DNA of 64,000 bases from Abelmoschus esculentus (Eukaryota > Streptophyta > Magnoliopsida > Malvales > Malvaceae). Numbering within the stretch: position 1 is the stretch's first letter; each line of letters begins with the position of its first letter. A model generated the notes under the pieces. The model saw only the letters and a list, made by a program, of their open reading frames with translations, had not been told where the DNA came from and made no database searches. The stretch covers positions 444,001 through 508,000 of the forward strand of contig JAUCBN010000062.1 of the NCBI GenBank assembly GCA_035048815.1, given 5' to 3'. Below are positions 1 through 11,869 of the stretch, one piece after another. The translations under genes and the position numbers were made by a program.

Positions 1-1879
1 CTCCGATTACGTTAGTTCTATCCCAGGATGATGGTTGAGGGGGTCCCGTCTTGAAGCTAACAATGGGCCATTTCCAAAGGTTGTTTAACCCTTTCGCCTT
101 TCAATCAACACTACTTTACATGTTTGCCAGCAAACTGTCCCCAGTTCAGGAAAAGGACTGTCAATAATATTTATATACCAATAATTAGTTGGTTAAATGT
201 TCGAATCATGATGTTTTGAATAAAAAAATTAAATAAAAAATTATTTATGATAATTTTTTGTTAAACTCGATCTGAATTAATGGGTTAATGATTCGAATAT
301 CGAGTCATAAAAATTCTGTCTCCATACAAATTTTGAACCGAATATTTTTGGAAACGTGAAGAAAAAACTTTATTCTTTGGGTAAATTTCACCGAAAGTCC
401 TCAAAATGAGTCCCAATTTTTAAATTGGTCCCTAAGCTTCAAAATATTCTAATGTCTTTCCATCAAAAACGTGAATGAAACATAAAATTTAACGAACCGT
501 GAAAATATTTACGAAATTATATAAAACTCACGTAACTTTTTACTGTAGTACAAATCGGTCCCTCCCATATCAATACAAAATAGACCAAGTCAAAGAGCAA
601 CAAAACATGGTATGGATAGTTCTGTCATTGCCATATTTTTTGGAACAAGATGAGTTTCTTGCAATGTGATTGGTCCAAGAAACCAGCTGCCTTAGAAAAT
701 TTGAAGAAAATATTATGTTTTTTCCTCATTGGTTCAACATGGACAGATGGTGATGTTTTTCACTCTTCTGACATTTTTTTTAACTGATATCACATGTATT
801 ATCAACATATGACATGATTTTATTTTTAAGTTTATTTTGTCTTAACTAATCTAGATTAACCTAAATCGCACATCTAGTTTCACTGAGTAAATTTCTCAAT
901 AAGATTTTTTATATACACAATATTTCGAATTCTAAATCTATTTAAGCGGAATCAAACTGTTCAATACTTAGATTAACCTTTGTCGGTTATTTTAATTTGA
1001 CACAAGATGAATTATTTGTAATTTAATGGAAAAAAAATACTATGACTCTTTTCGAAGTATTTTATTTTTCAATACTAAAAATATAAAATTTAAACTTTAA
1101 TTTTAAATTATAAATTTTAAATCTTAAACCCTAAAAAATATATTGTACCTCAAATTTTCTAAACCCTAATCACGTCCTCTTGAACCCTAAACCATAAACC
1201 TCTAATTTAAAACATAGACATAAATAGAAGCATGAGAAAAAAACAGACGATTTATACCTAAATTGAAGAATTAAAATCGTTATGACACCAATATAATATA
1301 ATCTTTAGCATAGGCTGAATTTGGTAAAATTTTTGGGAACCTCAAATGTTCAGTACCCACCATGGCTATTATTAAATAAAAAATTTATTTTTTATTCATA
1401 GAATTTAAAATTAGTATCTTATTAATGAAATATGATATTTTTTATTGTCCTTTAGGTTTTAGACTCTAAACTGATTAATCTAGTTAGATAGATTTATGTT
1501 ACACATCTAAATCTGATGGGTGAATCTTTTAACGAAAATTTTTTATATATATTATATTTTAAATTCAAAATTTATTTAAGTGATGTTAAATTGTTTATTA
1601 CTTAGATTATTTTGATCGCTGAAATTTGATATTTTTTAACCAAGTGTGTGTACATCTGTGAGAGCTCAATTAAATTCATAGAACTTTTCTACCTTTTTCA
1701 ACTGTTGAACTAATGGTGAGAGGGACAGAAATGGAACTTTATGGTCCTCATACATGATTCTCTCTTCTCTCTTTAATCTCCTTATCTCTCCTTTTGTTAT
1801 TCTTCTCCATTGCTGTCATTTCATATTAACAGACTCCATCGTTGCTTCCTCCTTTGTGTTCTTGGAGAGAAACCTGAAA
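1..1879. other. AT-rich intergenic region, no gene recognised
   Basis: No ORF with recognisable coding character was found. The first 170 bases are less AT-rich and could be the edge of a gene or element outside the window. From about 1030 to 1300 there is a degenerate A/T-rich stretch holding several AAACCCTAA-like words; a similar stretch lies near 62500-62720. The last 200 bases should contain the promoter and 5' UTR of the SBP-box gene. No clear TATA box was identified. Confidence 0.5.
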
Positions 1880-2915
1880 ATGGCGTCGAGCAAAGCCGAT
1901 GGAAAGAGGAGGCTAATGGCGGAGGAAGAAGAAGAGGATCAAGAGGAAGAAGAAGATGGTACCACGGGAGACGATGAAAAGAAGAAGAGAGGCAAGACAG
2001 GGTACTCCGGCGGGTCAACCCTACCTAGCTGCCAGGTCGAGGACTGCACCGCCGACATGACCGACGCGAAGCGCTACCATCGACGGCATAAGGTCTGTGA
2101 GTTCCATGCCAAGGCTCCCGTTGTTCGAGTCGCTGGGATCGATCAACGCTTTTGCCAACAATGTAGCAGGTTTTGGTTTTCTACAAACCCTAATTTTTTT
2201 TCGTTAATTATTACAAAAACATTTCTATTTCTGGTTTTGTGTTTGGTTTTTGAATCCATGTCTTAATGTTAATTTTCTTAGCTAAATCTGATATTATGTT
2301 CAATCTAGTTACAAAGAAGATGAACTTGCAACAAATCAACAGGATTTCTTCTCTAAATCTGTAATTGAATTATTACCATAGTTAAAAATGTTGACTTGAG
2401 GGTTCCAATAAAATATGTTGACTTGGACTGTAGATCATTGATTTTTTGTTTGAACAGTCTAATCTTATTACAAGACAGTATCTTAGAATCCAAATAAACT
2501 CGCGCACACCGACAGATAATGTTGTACGAACCTGAATATTTTTGATCTAAATATGTGATTATTTCGAAATATTTCAGATTGAAACAGGAAGATGATTCAT
2601 TTACCAAGGAAGATACTTAATTTCATTGAGATTCAGTAAACTAATGAACTATCGAATGGTGTCGTGATGTGTTCGATATAAACTCGATATACTAGATGTG
2701 AGATCTTATATAAATGAGTCGTCACTGATTAATTTTTTGGAGGTGTGATTAGTTGCCTATATGAGTTATCTTGATGGTGATGGTGATACTGCAGGTTTCA
2801 TGAACTATCCGAGTTCGATGAAACAAAGAGGAGTTGTCGGAGGCGTTTAGCCGGACACAACGAGCGGCGCCGGAAAATCTCAGCCGAATATCAGGGAGAA
2901 GGGCCGAATTATTAA
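1880..2915 (+). CDS. SBP-box transcription factor, SPL3/4/5 clade
   Basis: Small SQUAMOSA PROMOTER BINDING PROTEIN-LIKE factor, a nuclear DNA-binding protein of the clade that promotes the vegetative and floral phase change. Two exons, 1880-2169 and 2795-2915, joined by GT-AG splicing inside the Arg codon of QQCSRF, give 136 residues, close to Arabidopsis SPL3. An acidic Glu/Asp stretch (about residues 15-34) precedes the SBP domain (about 51-127). The domain has the zinc-binding pattern starting CQVEDC, then YHRRHKVCEFH, then RFCQQCSRFHEL, and the basic nuclear-localisation tail RSCRRRLAGHNERRR (S is within the overlap). The intron falls at the position conserved in SBP genes. The ATG at 1880 was chosen because upstream residues of the longer frame look non-coding. 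A miR156 site lies 76 bases after the stop. The exact member (3, 4 or 5) cannot be fixed from sequence alone. Confidence 0.93.
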
Positions 2916-2991
2916 ACTAGCCAAGAAGGGAAGCTTAAGACATTTATGTCTTGCTCTCGAATTTACTAAGAAACTATATGGTTTGCTAAGC

Positions 2992-3011
2992 ATGCTCTCT
3001 CTCTTCTGTCA
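2992..3011 (+). promoter_or_regulatory. miR156 target site in SPL 3' UTR
   Basis: The 20 bases ATGCTCTCTCTCTTCTGTCA match the known plant SPL target sequence of miR156 at all but the first base. SPL3/4/5 genes carry this site in the 3' UTR rather than in coding sequence, as here. It predicts juvenile-phase repression of this gene by miR156. Confidence 0.9.
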
Positions 3012-5679
3012 ATCTTAATTATGCTCCATTTCCTTGCAAGCTCCGCAAGAAAGTTTATCCATCTTTATATATGGAAAGTCTTTATATGTGTGTGAGAGCT
3101 TTTGGTCGTTTAATGTTTTTCTTGCATGTTTTGTTCTAACATGTTTTGATTCATGTTTTTTCTTATAAAAAAAGTGACATTAGGGTTATCTTTATTACTT
3201 GCCGTGTTGGTTGAAGATGATTTTCTAGTGCCAAGGTTCCACACTTTTCTTACAAATTCAGTAGGGCAAATAAACCAGTATCAATTACTTTGGTCTTTTT
3301 CTCCTCTTCCTTTGTTCGGTGTTCACTAATTTAGACACTCACAATACTAATGAGGTTTAGAATTAAAACCAGTATCAGTTAATGTCTTTCTTTTACGGTT
3401 CATCTTTCCCTCCTCTTTGAATAAAATTAAGATTAAAATTAGGTTTAGAATTAAAATTTATTAAAAATCATTCATTCGTTTAATTTGATCGATAATTAAC
3501 TGAATTAAGTAAAATATAATTAAACAAAATTTTCATTTAACATTTAGCTGAATCAAAATTTATTTAAAAACATTAACTGAATTAAATAAAATTTGGCAAA
3601 TTTTATTGGTTTTCGAATTAACTGAATTTTAGAGTGTGCGTGTTTTCATTTGGATTAAAAATTTGTTGAGTCTTGAAATTTTAATGGGTCTAAGAGTAAA
3701 AATTAGTTGAAACTCTTGACATCTAGATAGGTATAGGTTTTGATGCATAAGCGGTATAAATTTTCATTTATACAAGTTTGGTAAGTTTAGGGATTTAGGT
3801 AATTTAAAATTTAAATTTTAAAGAAAGGTATAATTTTTTTATACAATTTGTGTATTAAAACATATTTTAATATATATTATTAAATATTAAATATCTTTGG
3901 TTAATTCAGTTTTAAACGGAATTTTAAGAAATTATTAACCGTTTAACGAAATAAATTTTTGTTTAATGGGATGATTTGTTTAGTGAAATAAGATGTTATG
4001 CTTTTTGAGTTATAAAATTACGAGTTTAAATCTTGATATTAAATATAAATCAAGAAAATTAAGTTAAAAATATTGTATTCATAATAAAATTTTATAGTAT
4101 TTAATTCGAATAAATTTATCAATAAATTAGATAGTTATGATTATAATTTTATAGTATTTAACTTTTATCTCGATTCAATCGTGGACAATAATGTACAAAA
4201 ACACAGTAACATGATTACGTACTAACCATCGTTTTCCTTTGCTTTTACCGTATGAAATCTAACGAATAACACAAGATTTTATGTTAGAGACGAATTTATA
4301 AAATTTTAAGATAAATGAAAATATATTCTTAATAAAAAAATATCTAAAAATATAAGTGATCATTATCAACAGCAGTCATAATGTCACACCACTGCAGTAA
4401 TGAACGACATATTCATGGAACAAAGGAAGGCACATCCACCAACACGAGAAACAGAACCAAAATAGGATGGTTTTGTCATCCCCAAGCTTCCAATGAAAAG
4501 AGTCTTTATTCACTCTTCAGCAGTCAACTTCTGTGTAGGTGAGATTTCTAACCATGCCAGTCCATGTTCGATAAACATGAGTTTGAATTCTCCAACAACA
4601 GTCATCATGGTCGTATTTCCATTTTATTGAAGTTGATGCTAATTGCTAAGACCTGAACTTGTCCCGCAGCACCGAAGTTGATGCCAGCCAGAGGAAGGGT
4701 GAGAGTGAGAGTGAGAGTGATCTTTCTGCATTGAGAACTCATTTGTTGGTGAACCGTTGAGTAATACCGAGACTCAGGCAGTGGAAATGCATGCTCAAAG
4801 TCAGGTTTAATTAAGACAAACTGTTTAAGATTCCTGGGATTGTCCTCTGCGAATTTTGATAGAAAATATTTCTGCTAATTCCTCATGTTTATCCTTATGG
4901 AAGCAAAAATATCTCCAATGGCTTCCATTTCGTTGATTCATACATCATTTAGGGTTCTATTAATTAAAATCTAACCACATCATTTATTTTATTCTTAAAT
5001 ATTCAAATTTATTGAATATTAATGTTGTGACTATACATTTATATAAATGATATAGTGAGATAGGAATAAAAGTTCAAATGAAATGAAATAAAATCAATCG
5101 AGATAATATTTTTCATGTTTAGATATTTAATTTGTTTTATATGAATTTTTAGACATTCGAAATTTTGAGATAGTTTTTTATTGATTTATATCTGACTTGA
5201 AAATATTAAATATTTAATTTGAATGTGTAATTTTTTAGATCAAATCTAAATATCTTAATTTATAATTTAATAAAAAATAATTTGAACCCTATCCAACACG
5301 ATACCAACGGCTCAATCCCCTCCCTCCCAACTCGGTCATGTCTCCTGCGACTCAAACACCTCCTTTACGTCCCCTCCACTCTCTACTCGACACCACACAC
5401 AACCCTGAGTCTCTGATACTCTGCCTCTGCAACACTACAACTCTTATTTTATTAAATCATTGATAGTAATTTTATTTTTATAAACATCTCTTAAATATCA
5501 AAAGGCAGCGCCGATGGAGACTGAGCAGAGACGGAGTAGGGAATACTAATCACCCGCCGTGAGTTCTGTCAGGCGGAGCTAATATAGCTGTGAAAGAGAA
5601 ACACATGGGGTTAGGGGGAAAGGAGTATTAATATTTCACACGACTCTCCTCTCTCCATAGAAAAAAGCTTCGTTTTTTA
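3012..5679. other. Intergenic, mostly AT-rich
   Basis: Starts with the rest of the SPL 3' UTR. From about 3400 to 4350 it is low-complexity A/T sequence. Between about 4380 and 4850 the composition is more balanced and includes a short (GAGAGT)3 run at 4701-4718, but no reading frame or recognisable protein was found. The final 300 bases are the probable promoter and 5' UTR of the ERF gene. Confidence 0.45.
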
Positions 5680-6105
5680 ATGGCTTCTTCAAGAGGACAC
5701 TACAGGGGAGTAAGGAAGAGGCCATGGCGAAGATACGCCGCAGAAATACGCGATCCGTGGAAGAAGACGAGGGTTTGGTTGGGTACTTTCGATACACCGG
5801 AACAACCTGCCCTCGCTTACGACGACGCTGCCCGTTCCCTCCGTGGCTCCAAAGCTAAAACCAACTTTCCCACCGTCACACCATCATCATCTTCGCCGAC
5901 TCTCTCTCTGGATCTCAACCTCGCCTCTCACCGTCATTGGGCTTTGCCTTCAGCTCATCATCAACGTTTAGCCGCCATGGGCGAATTTCTGCAGACTGGG
6001 ATTATTAAACAAATGAACTTCGTCGATGAACGTTCATCGGTGCATATTAGACAGGCTTGTCTGGTCAAGGGACATGGTTTTCTTGTAACAAAGTTATATA
6101 TTTAA
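5680..6105 (+). CDS. ERF-family (AP2/ERF) protein with EAR repression motif, possibly degenerate
   Basis: Intronless 141-residue protein with one AP2/ERF domain at about residues 7-65 (HYRGVRKRP, YAAEIRDPWKKTRVWLGTF, then ARSLRGSKAKTNFP). LDLNL at about residues 76-80 is an EAR motif (LxLxL), so the protein is likely a transcriptional repressor of the ERF3/4/11/12 type (group VIII). Two departures from the family are visible: the invariant Gly of PWGRYAAE is Arg (PWRRYAAE), and the helix normally reading EEAALAYD reads EQPALAYD, placing a Pro in the helix. The last 40 residues do not resemble the usual ERF tail. The stop lies only 63 bases from the stop of the convergent aspartic protease gene, so the two 3' ends face each other. 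It could be a decaying copy. Confidence 0.8.
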   Translation: MASSRGHYRGVRKRPWRRYAAEIRDPWKKTRVWLGTFDTPEQPALAYDDAARSLRGSKAKTNFPTVTPSSSSPTLSLDLNLASHRHWALPSAHHQRLAAMGEFLQTGIIKQMNFVDERSSVHIRQACLVKGHGFLVTKLYI

Positions 6106-6168
6106 GTTAGCAATACGAAAAGTTACAATTTCAAACCAGGTTCTCCAATTCAGAACCGGTTGCAATAA

Positions 6169-8287
6169 TCAATCAGACGCACATGTAGAAGGAGCAAACT
6201 TTAACTTTTCATTGAACAGATCGAATTCCCACAGAAAATTTTGCTGTAAGATGTTGCCGATGATAGAAGGGTGAAGACCATCAAACCTTCGGAACCCAAG
6301 GCATTTTATATCTTCGCCGATCACATAGTTTTTCACCGGTGGCTCAAACTTAGCTCCATTACTGAAATGGATTGCAAATTTGGGTACGAGAGTCTCATTA
6401 TACCCTGTGGAATTGAAACAATGTTCGGGTACGTTACTCGGTCCTCCGTAATCGATTTTCTCGAATTTGCTTACGAAAGGTAGAAAAACTTCGATAAGTT
6501 TATCGTATGCAGGTGCGGCGAGAGCGGTTAAGGATGAACCTGTGTCCAAAATCACCCCACCGTACCTCGTACTCGGATCATATAACCATATGTCAGATCG
6601 GATATCCAACATTCTACCGTCGAGTGAGATGCCACTAACATTTAAATGATAATGAGTGCTCCAAGCCCAATGTCCGAGCAGCAAATCTGTCTCTTGCATG
6701 TTTGGTAGTTGATTAATATGGTTGTCGACTCCACCAAAGACTAGGTAGCTAACCACGTTACTATGGCTCAAATAATCTACCAAGCAATAGGAAAGAGTTT
6801 TTTCGGTTTGCTTGAGTGCTTTCACAGCGAAAGATTGACGTTCACAACCTAACCCTAATAAACCGTCCAATGGTTGTTCTATGTTTGAAATGATCTCCTC
6901 CGAACACCCGACGGTTATATTCTCTAATTTTAACTTTTTGTTACCTCTCATCCGGATTGTCACGGTGTCATTGCCCATGGTTCCGATCACCCTCGTGCCG
7001 TCTCCGTACTGGAAATCATACCTGCAAGTAGGGGTGTACAGAATTAACTATAACCGTTAATTAATATAATCATTATACTTATAGTCAGGGATTTCAAAAT
7101 CGGTCTACAACTATTATAACGACCGTTATTTAATGATAATATCGTCATCCGAAACCGTTAATAGCATAAATAACATTAAGATTCAAAATCACACCAATAA
7201 CAGTCGATAATAATCATTATTTAACGGTCGGTAATTAACAACAATAACAATACGTTATTCTTGTTATTTCAAAAACTCCTAAAAAAATAAGAACCGTCCG
7301 TCAAATTTCATCTCCAAAAATTAAAAAATTCAAAAGAAAATCATAAATAATTTCTATTATGATTTATAATAAGTCGTGTGAATTTAAAAAAATTCACGAC
7401 TGCGATACCCGCAATGACCGCAATAGCAACCGTTATATATGTGATTGTGATAACGCGACAAGACCGAAAATATTTTTTAGATCTTTGCTTATAAGTTAAT
7501 TAACCGAACCGTTAAAGCTAAACTGTGAACATGTGAGAAAAATATAATAAGTTATATGTTAATCTATAATCAAACTTTCAATAACGATAATTGATTAGTA
7601 GTTAAAATAATTAAGTTATGATTTAATAAACATTATAACAGTTAAACGATCGTCACCTGCAAGGAGCATCTAGCGTAGGGCAAATCTCATTAGCATTAGA
7701 TGGAATGAGATCGTTAGTGCAAAAGGGCAAATCTCATTAGCATTAGATGGAATGAGATCGTTAGTGCAAAAGCTTGATGAACACGAGACGGGCCGGTAGG
7801 TACGTGATTTATTAGGCTTATAAAATCTCATATTCGGCGTTTCCTTTTCTTTAGAACAATTACTGCATTGCTTTCTACATCTGATCCATGTAAGAACACT
7901 ACCTGTATCCACCAACATCAAAAACTTCTTTGGAGGTGTCCCAATCCTCATAGAAATAAAATATTGTCCCGCCCCTAAATCCGCCGCCGATCGCATCGAA
8001 AGCTCCACCAAATTCTTCATCTTCTCGGAGGTCTTTCGCTCCGGTCGGCCTAACATTTGTTGAATGGCTTGTGCTCGAACATAGTCGCTATGCACCAATT
8101 GTCTTATCCGTTCCCTTGAATTGCTTGGCGGTCCGAGGGTTGAATTCGGATGCTGTCCCAACTCAGGTGAATGCCTATGTATCAACTTGTACTTGCCGTC
8201 GGCCTTCAAAGCATCCACCTCGGACAAGAAACAACCGTTCAACGACACCGACCATATAAGAAAAACAAGGGAGATGGTCCTCTCCAT
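6169..8287 (-). pseudogene. A1-family (nepenthesin-like) aspartic protease, frameshifted by a tandem duplication
   Basis: Secreted plant aspartic protease of the nepenthesin/CDR1-like group. Exon 1 is 8287-7657 and exon 2 is 7021-6169, separated by a 634-bp AT-rich intron with good GT-AG borders. Exon 1 has a signal peptide (MERTISLVFLIWSVSLNG) and the first catalytic motif (LVDTGSVLTW). Exon 2 holds the flap region starting YDFQYGDGTR and the second catalytic motif (ILDTGSSLTAL). A 47-bp sequence in exon 1 is present twice in tandem (7678-7771). Because 47 is not a multiple of three, the frame shifts and meets TAG at 7672-7670. Removing one copy would restore one frame through both exons, 1437 nt or 478 residues, the normal family size. 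All other positions look intact, so the break is young, allelic or an assembly artefact. Confidence 0.85.
7678..7771. repeat. 47-bp perfect tandem duplication in protease exon 1
   Basis: Bases 7678-7724 and 7725-7771 are identical 47-mers lying head to tail. The repeat covers the codons for the segment after the first catalytic Asp (around SSFCTNDLIPSNANEICP on the minus strand) and shifts the frame. Confidence 0.97.
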
Positions 8288-8700
8288 CCTTCCAAGGCTG
8301 AAGAGGAGAAAACCGGATGCCGGTACAAAAAAATACTAAAGAATTATTCACCTACTAAAGAGAAGAGAAAGAAAAATGAAATGCGTGTAGATATAAAGAA
8401 ATGGAAACTCAATGCCATGCGGATTACCAAACACTTGTTTTTCTTGTCCTATTTTATGATCAGACGTTAACCTCTAATATTTTTATATAAATTTATAAAA
8501 TAAAAAAATATTTAAAAAAGTTTCATCCTTCCACCTCAATTAAGACTTCTAACTATAATTAAGCTAGAATTATGTCTTATTATACAAAATCTATTTAATA
8601 TATATTATTTTCCTATCCAAATTTAACGTCTCATCCTACTAGATTAACTGGATTAACTGGTTGTTAGTTACTATAAAACCAAATATGGTGAATTTATATT
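8288..8700. other. Protease upstream region
   Basis: Contains the 5' UTR and promoter of the minus-strand protease, then A/T-rich sequence. Short open frames here are not convincing as genes. No further structure was seen. Confidence 0.4.
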
Positions 8701-8934
8701 TGTAAAGCATGCTATCCATGTGGGAGCCACTTTGATCATACATGGGGGCAATTGATATGGAGAGCTTAAACTATTCAAGGAAGAATATCTGGAATGTAAC
8801 TTATCAGAACAGGAAACTGACATTTTCGCATTCGTTCAAGAAGAATACATGCTTCAAAGTTCTACAAGGTTGATCGGATTTTCCCGGAGATGAATAGCAC
8901 CGCATCCCGACCACAATCATCCATCTGCAGAACA
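8701..8934 (-). other. Possible alternative 3'-terminal exon of the NFD6-like gene
   Basis: On the minus strand a good acceptor (TTCTGCAG) at 8935-8942 is followed by ATGGATGA. Spliced from the NFD6 exon 2 donor at 10575 it would give the ending Glu-Asp-Gly-stop instead of the exon-3 ending. NFD6-type genes commonly have alternative 3' ends, which supports the idea, but this is inference. The intervening 8935-10108 holds no recognisable gene. Confidence 0.3.
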
Positions 8935-10108
8935 AGAAAAATAGGTGCATGGTATTAGAAATGTGTTACTGTTTTATCCACACAAAAGAAGATCGTCGTA
9001 TTTGTTATCGACGTGTGGGAGAGGTTTTGAACACAGAGAATACAGTAGAAATGAACAAGACCAATACACAAACCCAGGATTACATATAAGTGTGCAGGTC
9101 ACAAACCCAAATAAGATCTTTAAAAGAAAATGAAACCAATGCAAGCAGAAGATCTCAATCGGGGAAGGTTATAGCCTATAGGTGCAAACTCTATGGTTTA
9201 GAACAGGCCATGGGTGGAAGCATATGTTGAATTTATCAATTTCCACAAATTAGTCAAAATATGCATGAAATTCAACATTTCAAAGACGGTAATCGATTTG
9301 AAAACTGCTTATTTATTCCCTTACAGCTCCCAACTTTTTAGAGTGGTTCGTTTAACTGTAACAAACATTAATAAAAAAACAAAAGTATCATCATATTCAT
9401 CATCTGATCCTACCTTTCAATTGCAGCACCTTCAAAGGCTCTGGTTTATGACTTAATTCCTTTGAATTTGTTGACTAATAAGAATCTTACTTGACAACCT
9501 GTTAAATCTATGAACAGAGAAAGTATCTAAAGACCCTATAAAAGGTTTATTCCACTACCTTTTCTTAGAGTGCATTTATCAAAAACCTTGCACGAACTCT
9601 CCAACATTCATCATACATCATCATCGCAATCTGAGTGAAACAACAAACCATTATTGATCTTATATCTACCTCATACTGGCATGAATAAGAACATAAATAA
9701 GGTCTAGTTCAGGTTAAGTTGTAACACTCGTTAACATCCAAAGAAAATCTCAGCTCAAATATGCATACGCAAAACCTTCATCAACCGAAAATAAGTGTTA
9801 GATTTCATGCGTTCAGGTTTTGATAGGTTATAGTAATTAATTTGCATCACTGAGATCCTTTTAAACCTTTCCCAAAACCCTTTTTCAGAAGGTTAAGGGT
9901 AATTTCAGGGTCAATCAACTATCTTAATTAAAAACATATAAGTTTAACAAAATTCTATCTGATGTTAAAACCATGAAATTGCAGGCATGGTCCCGCTTTC
10001 CATTTCACAATTATGATCATCTCAAGTACTGAACAAAAATTAGTATCAGTTCCAAAAGGTTTAACAATGAAAAACTAATACATGTCGCTCCCTCTCTGTG
10101 CTTCTCCT

Positions 10109-10930
10109 TCATCTAGTCTTGTCTTGCCCTACAAAAGGAGAAAAGGGAGTACAAATGCAACATTTGGCTACTGTTTTGAGCGGTTGATACTCGTTTAAGA
10201 AACTTCTCGTCACCCAGTTATGCTTATTAGATACAGACTACAGTCTACTTTCCCTCAAAAAATTCTAGTTTTAGTGAAATTTAGAACTCCATCTTTTCCC
10301 TCCTATGTATTTAATTACAAGATATCGGATAAAGAACAAACATAACATCGAAGTAATGAATCTTTGCACACCCTTTTAACTCTAAGGACCAAATATCAAT
10401 TTCTTTAATTTGCTTCTACTACGAACTTCGATTGAATGAGGCATATCTTAATTCAAATATTCTTGAATCATTAAAAATGCAGACTTTGTATGTAGCTAAA
10501 AGTCAGAAACTTGGAATGCTTTAAAACCCAATAATTCAACAGAACAAAATGAATAAAAGTGTGGATAGAAGTACCTTCAGCGGTCCAACCGGCTCTCCGG
10601 CAAGAGACAGAAAGCATGGAAGTCAGCAAAGCCGAAGCAGTGGCTGTGTGATAAGGCAGCAGCGTTTCCACACAGCAGCTCATCTCCACCGGTGACCTTT
10701 TTTTCAAATTTATTAAGAAATCTATTGTTAATCTATTGACTAAACATTTTTTTAAAAAAAGTAGGGATCAATATTCATTACCTGAAAATCCGAGAGGGGG
10801 ACGAATTTTGCTTGGAGATCCGAAAAGGTGAGCAACCGGGTCGAGGCATGGGCTTGGTTGCACCAGTAAGTCTGGTGGCCGCGGTCGCTCGGGTAGCGGC
10901 GGAACGGAGGATTGACCTGGCGGCGGACAT
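10109..10930 (-). CDS. NUCLEAR FUSION DEFECTIVE 6-like mitochondrial protein
   Basis: Small protein of the plant NFD6 family; Arabidopsis NFD6 is mitochondrial and needed for polar nuclear fusion in the embryo sac. Exons on the minus strand are 10930-10782, 10696-10575 and 10128-10109, giving 291 nt or 96 residues. The N-terminus (MSAARSILRSAATRATAATR) is rich in Arg, Ala and Ser with no acids, as expected of a mitochondrial presequence. The family signature follows after the first splice: RSPVEMSCCVETLLPYHTA, then SALLTSMLSVS. The last exon is only 20 nt and encodes GQDKTR-stop, matching the GQDETR ending of the family. Exon 1 is in a different frame from the longest open frame there, so automatic ORF calling would misread it. 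Confidence 0.88.
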
Positions 10931-11033
10931 CTTATGCGGCGGGGATTTTGGAGGCTTCTATGTTTTGAGATTGGAAGGGTTTTAGGCTTTCGAGGGGTTT
11001 TGCATTTAGGGGGTTGTAGCAAATCTAGCTTGA

Positions 11034-11039
11034 CACGTG
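11034..11039. promoter_or_regulatory. G-box (CACGTG) upstream of NFD6-like gene
   Basis: A palindromic CACGTG hexamer lies 104 bases upstream of the NFD6-like start codon. G-boxes bind bHLH and bZIP factors. A single hexamer can occur by chance. Confidence 0.4.
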
Positions 11040-11869
11040 GCCATCACATCATCATGAATAAACTTGTATATTTTTAAAAAAAATTATTATCGTTATCTAC
11101 AATTTCAGTCAATAAATTTTATTATATATTATTTATAATAATCTTTATTGTTTACGTATTAATTATTTATAAATTTATTTATTCTATTATTTATGATCTT
11201 ATATAATAATATTTTTTAATATTATTTTTTTAGAGTTAAAATGTTTATAAAACCTTTTTATTTTTACTATTTATGCATGAATTTTAAGCTTTGGATTTTA
11301 GATTTAAACATAAATCAGTTTATATTACACAAACTCTCCCTACTCATACCTCTGATCAATCTACAATGGGTGTCGATCACCGTTAAATATCGTTAATATT
11401 GAAAATCGCTGAACATTATTAAACTAATTTATAAAAAAACAAAATCTAAAAGACTAATCATACAATTATTAGTTATATGTTAAGTGATCAGTCTTCTATT
11501 AATTACATATTGAGTCCTTGAGATTTTAAATTTTTATTAATTAATTCAATAGTGTTCAACATTAGTGATGTTCAACAGTGTTCGATGCCCATTGTAGAAT
11601 TTTCTTATCTCTTATATATTATACCAACGATATATTAATTGAGCTAAACTCGATCGGCAACAAATCATTTATTTTTAAATATAAATGTTTTTTTTAAAAA
11701 ATAGAACTTATATTTGATTGGAGTGGACAAAACTCGTGTTTTACCTATTGCTTCCAAAATCAGATTCTAAATTCTAAATGACAGAAGCTAGCACAAACTG
11801 CAGCAAGCTTGGATGATCACTATTTCAGGCCGGGTTAGTCGCTACTTAAGAACGAACGATTTCCTTGTC
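11040..11869. other. Intergenic AT-rich region
   Basis: Lies between the NFD6-like promoter and the 3' end of the coiled-coil gene, which ends at 11870. It is A/T-rich with no coding signal. A short near-repeat of words like GTTCAACA/GTTCGATG occurs around 11340-11600. Nothing else was seen. Confidence 0.4.

Noticed and set aside
1080..1210. AAACCCTAA-like words suggesting interstitial telomere repeats (also at 62560-62680)
   Set aside because: The words are irregular, separated by other A/T-rich sequence and never form a tandem (TTTAGGG)n array.
8945..9456. Plus-strand ORFs of 62 and 80 codons
   Set aside because: No recognisable motif, poor coding composition, and they lie in the probable 3' region of the NFD6-like gene on the other strand.
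10768..11022. Minus-strand Pro/Arg-rich ORF of 84 codons
   Set aside because: It is a shadow frame; the true exon 1 of the NFD6-like gene (10930-10782) is in another frame and splices correctly to exon 2.
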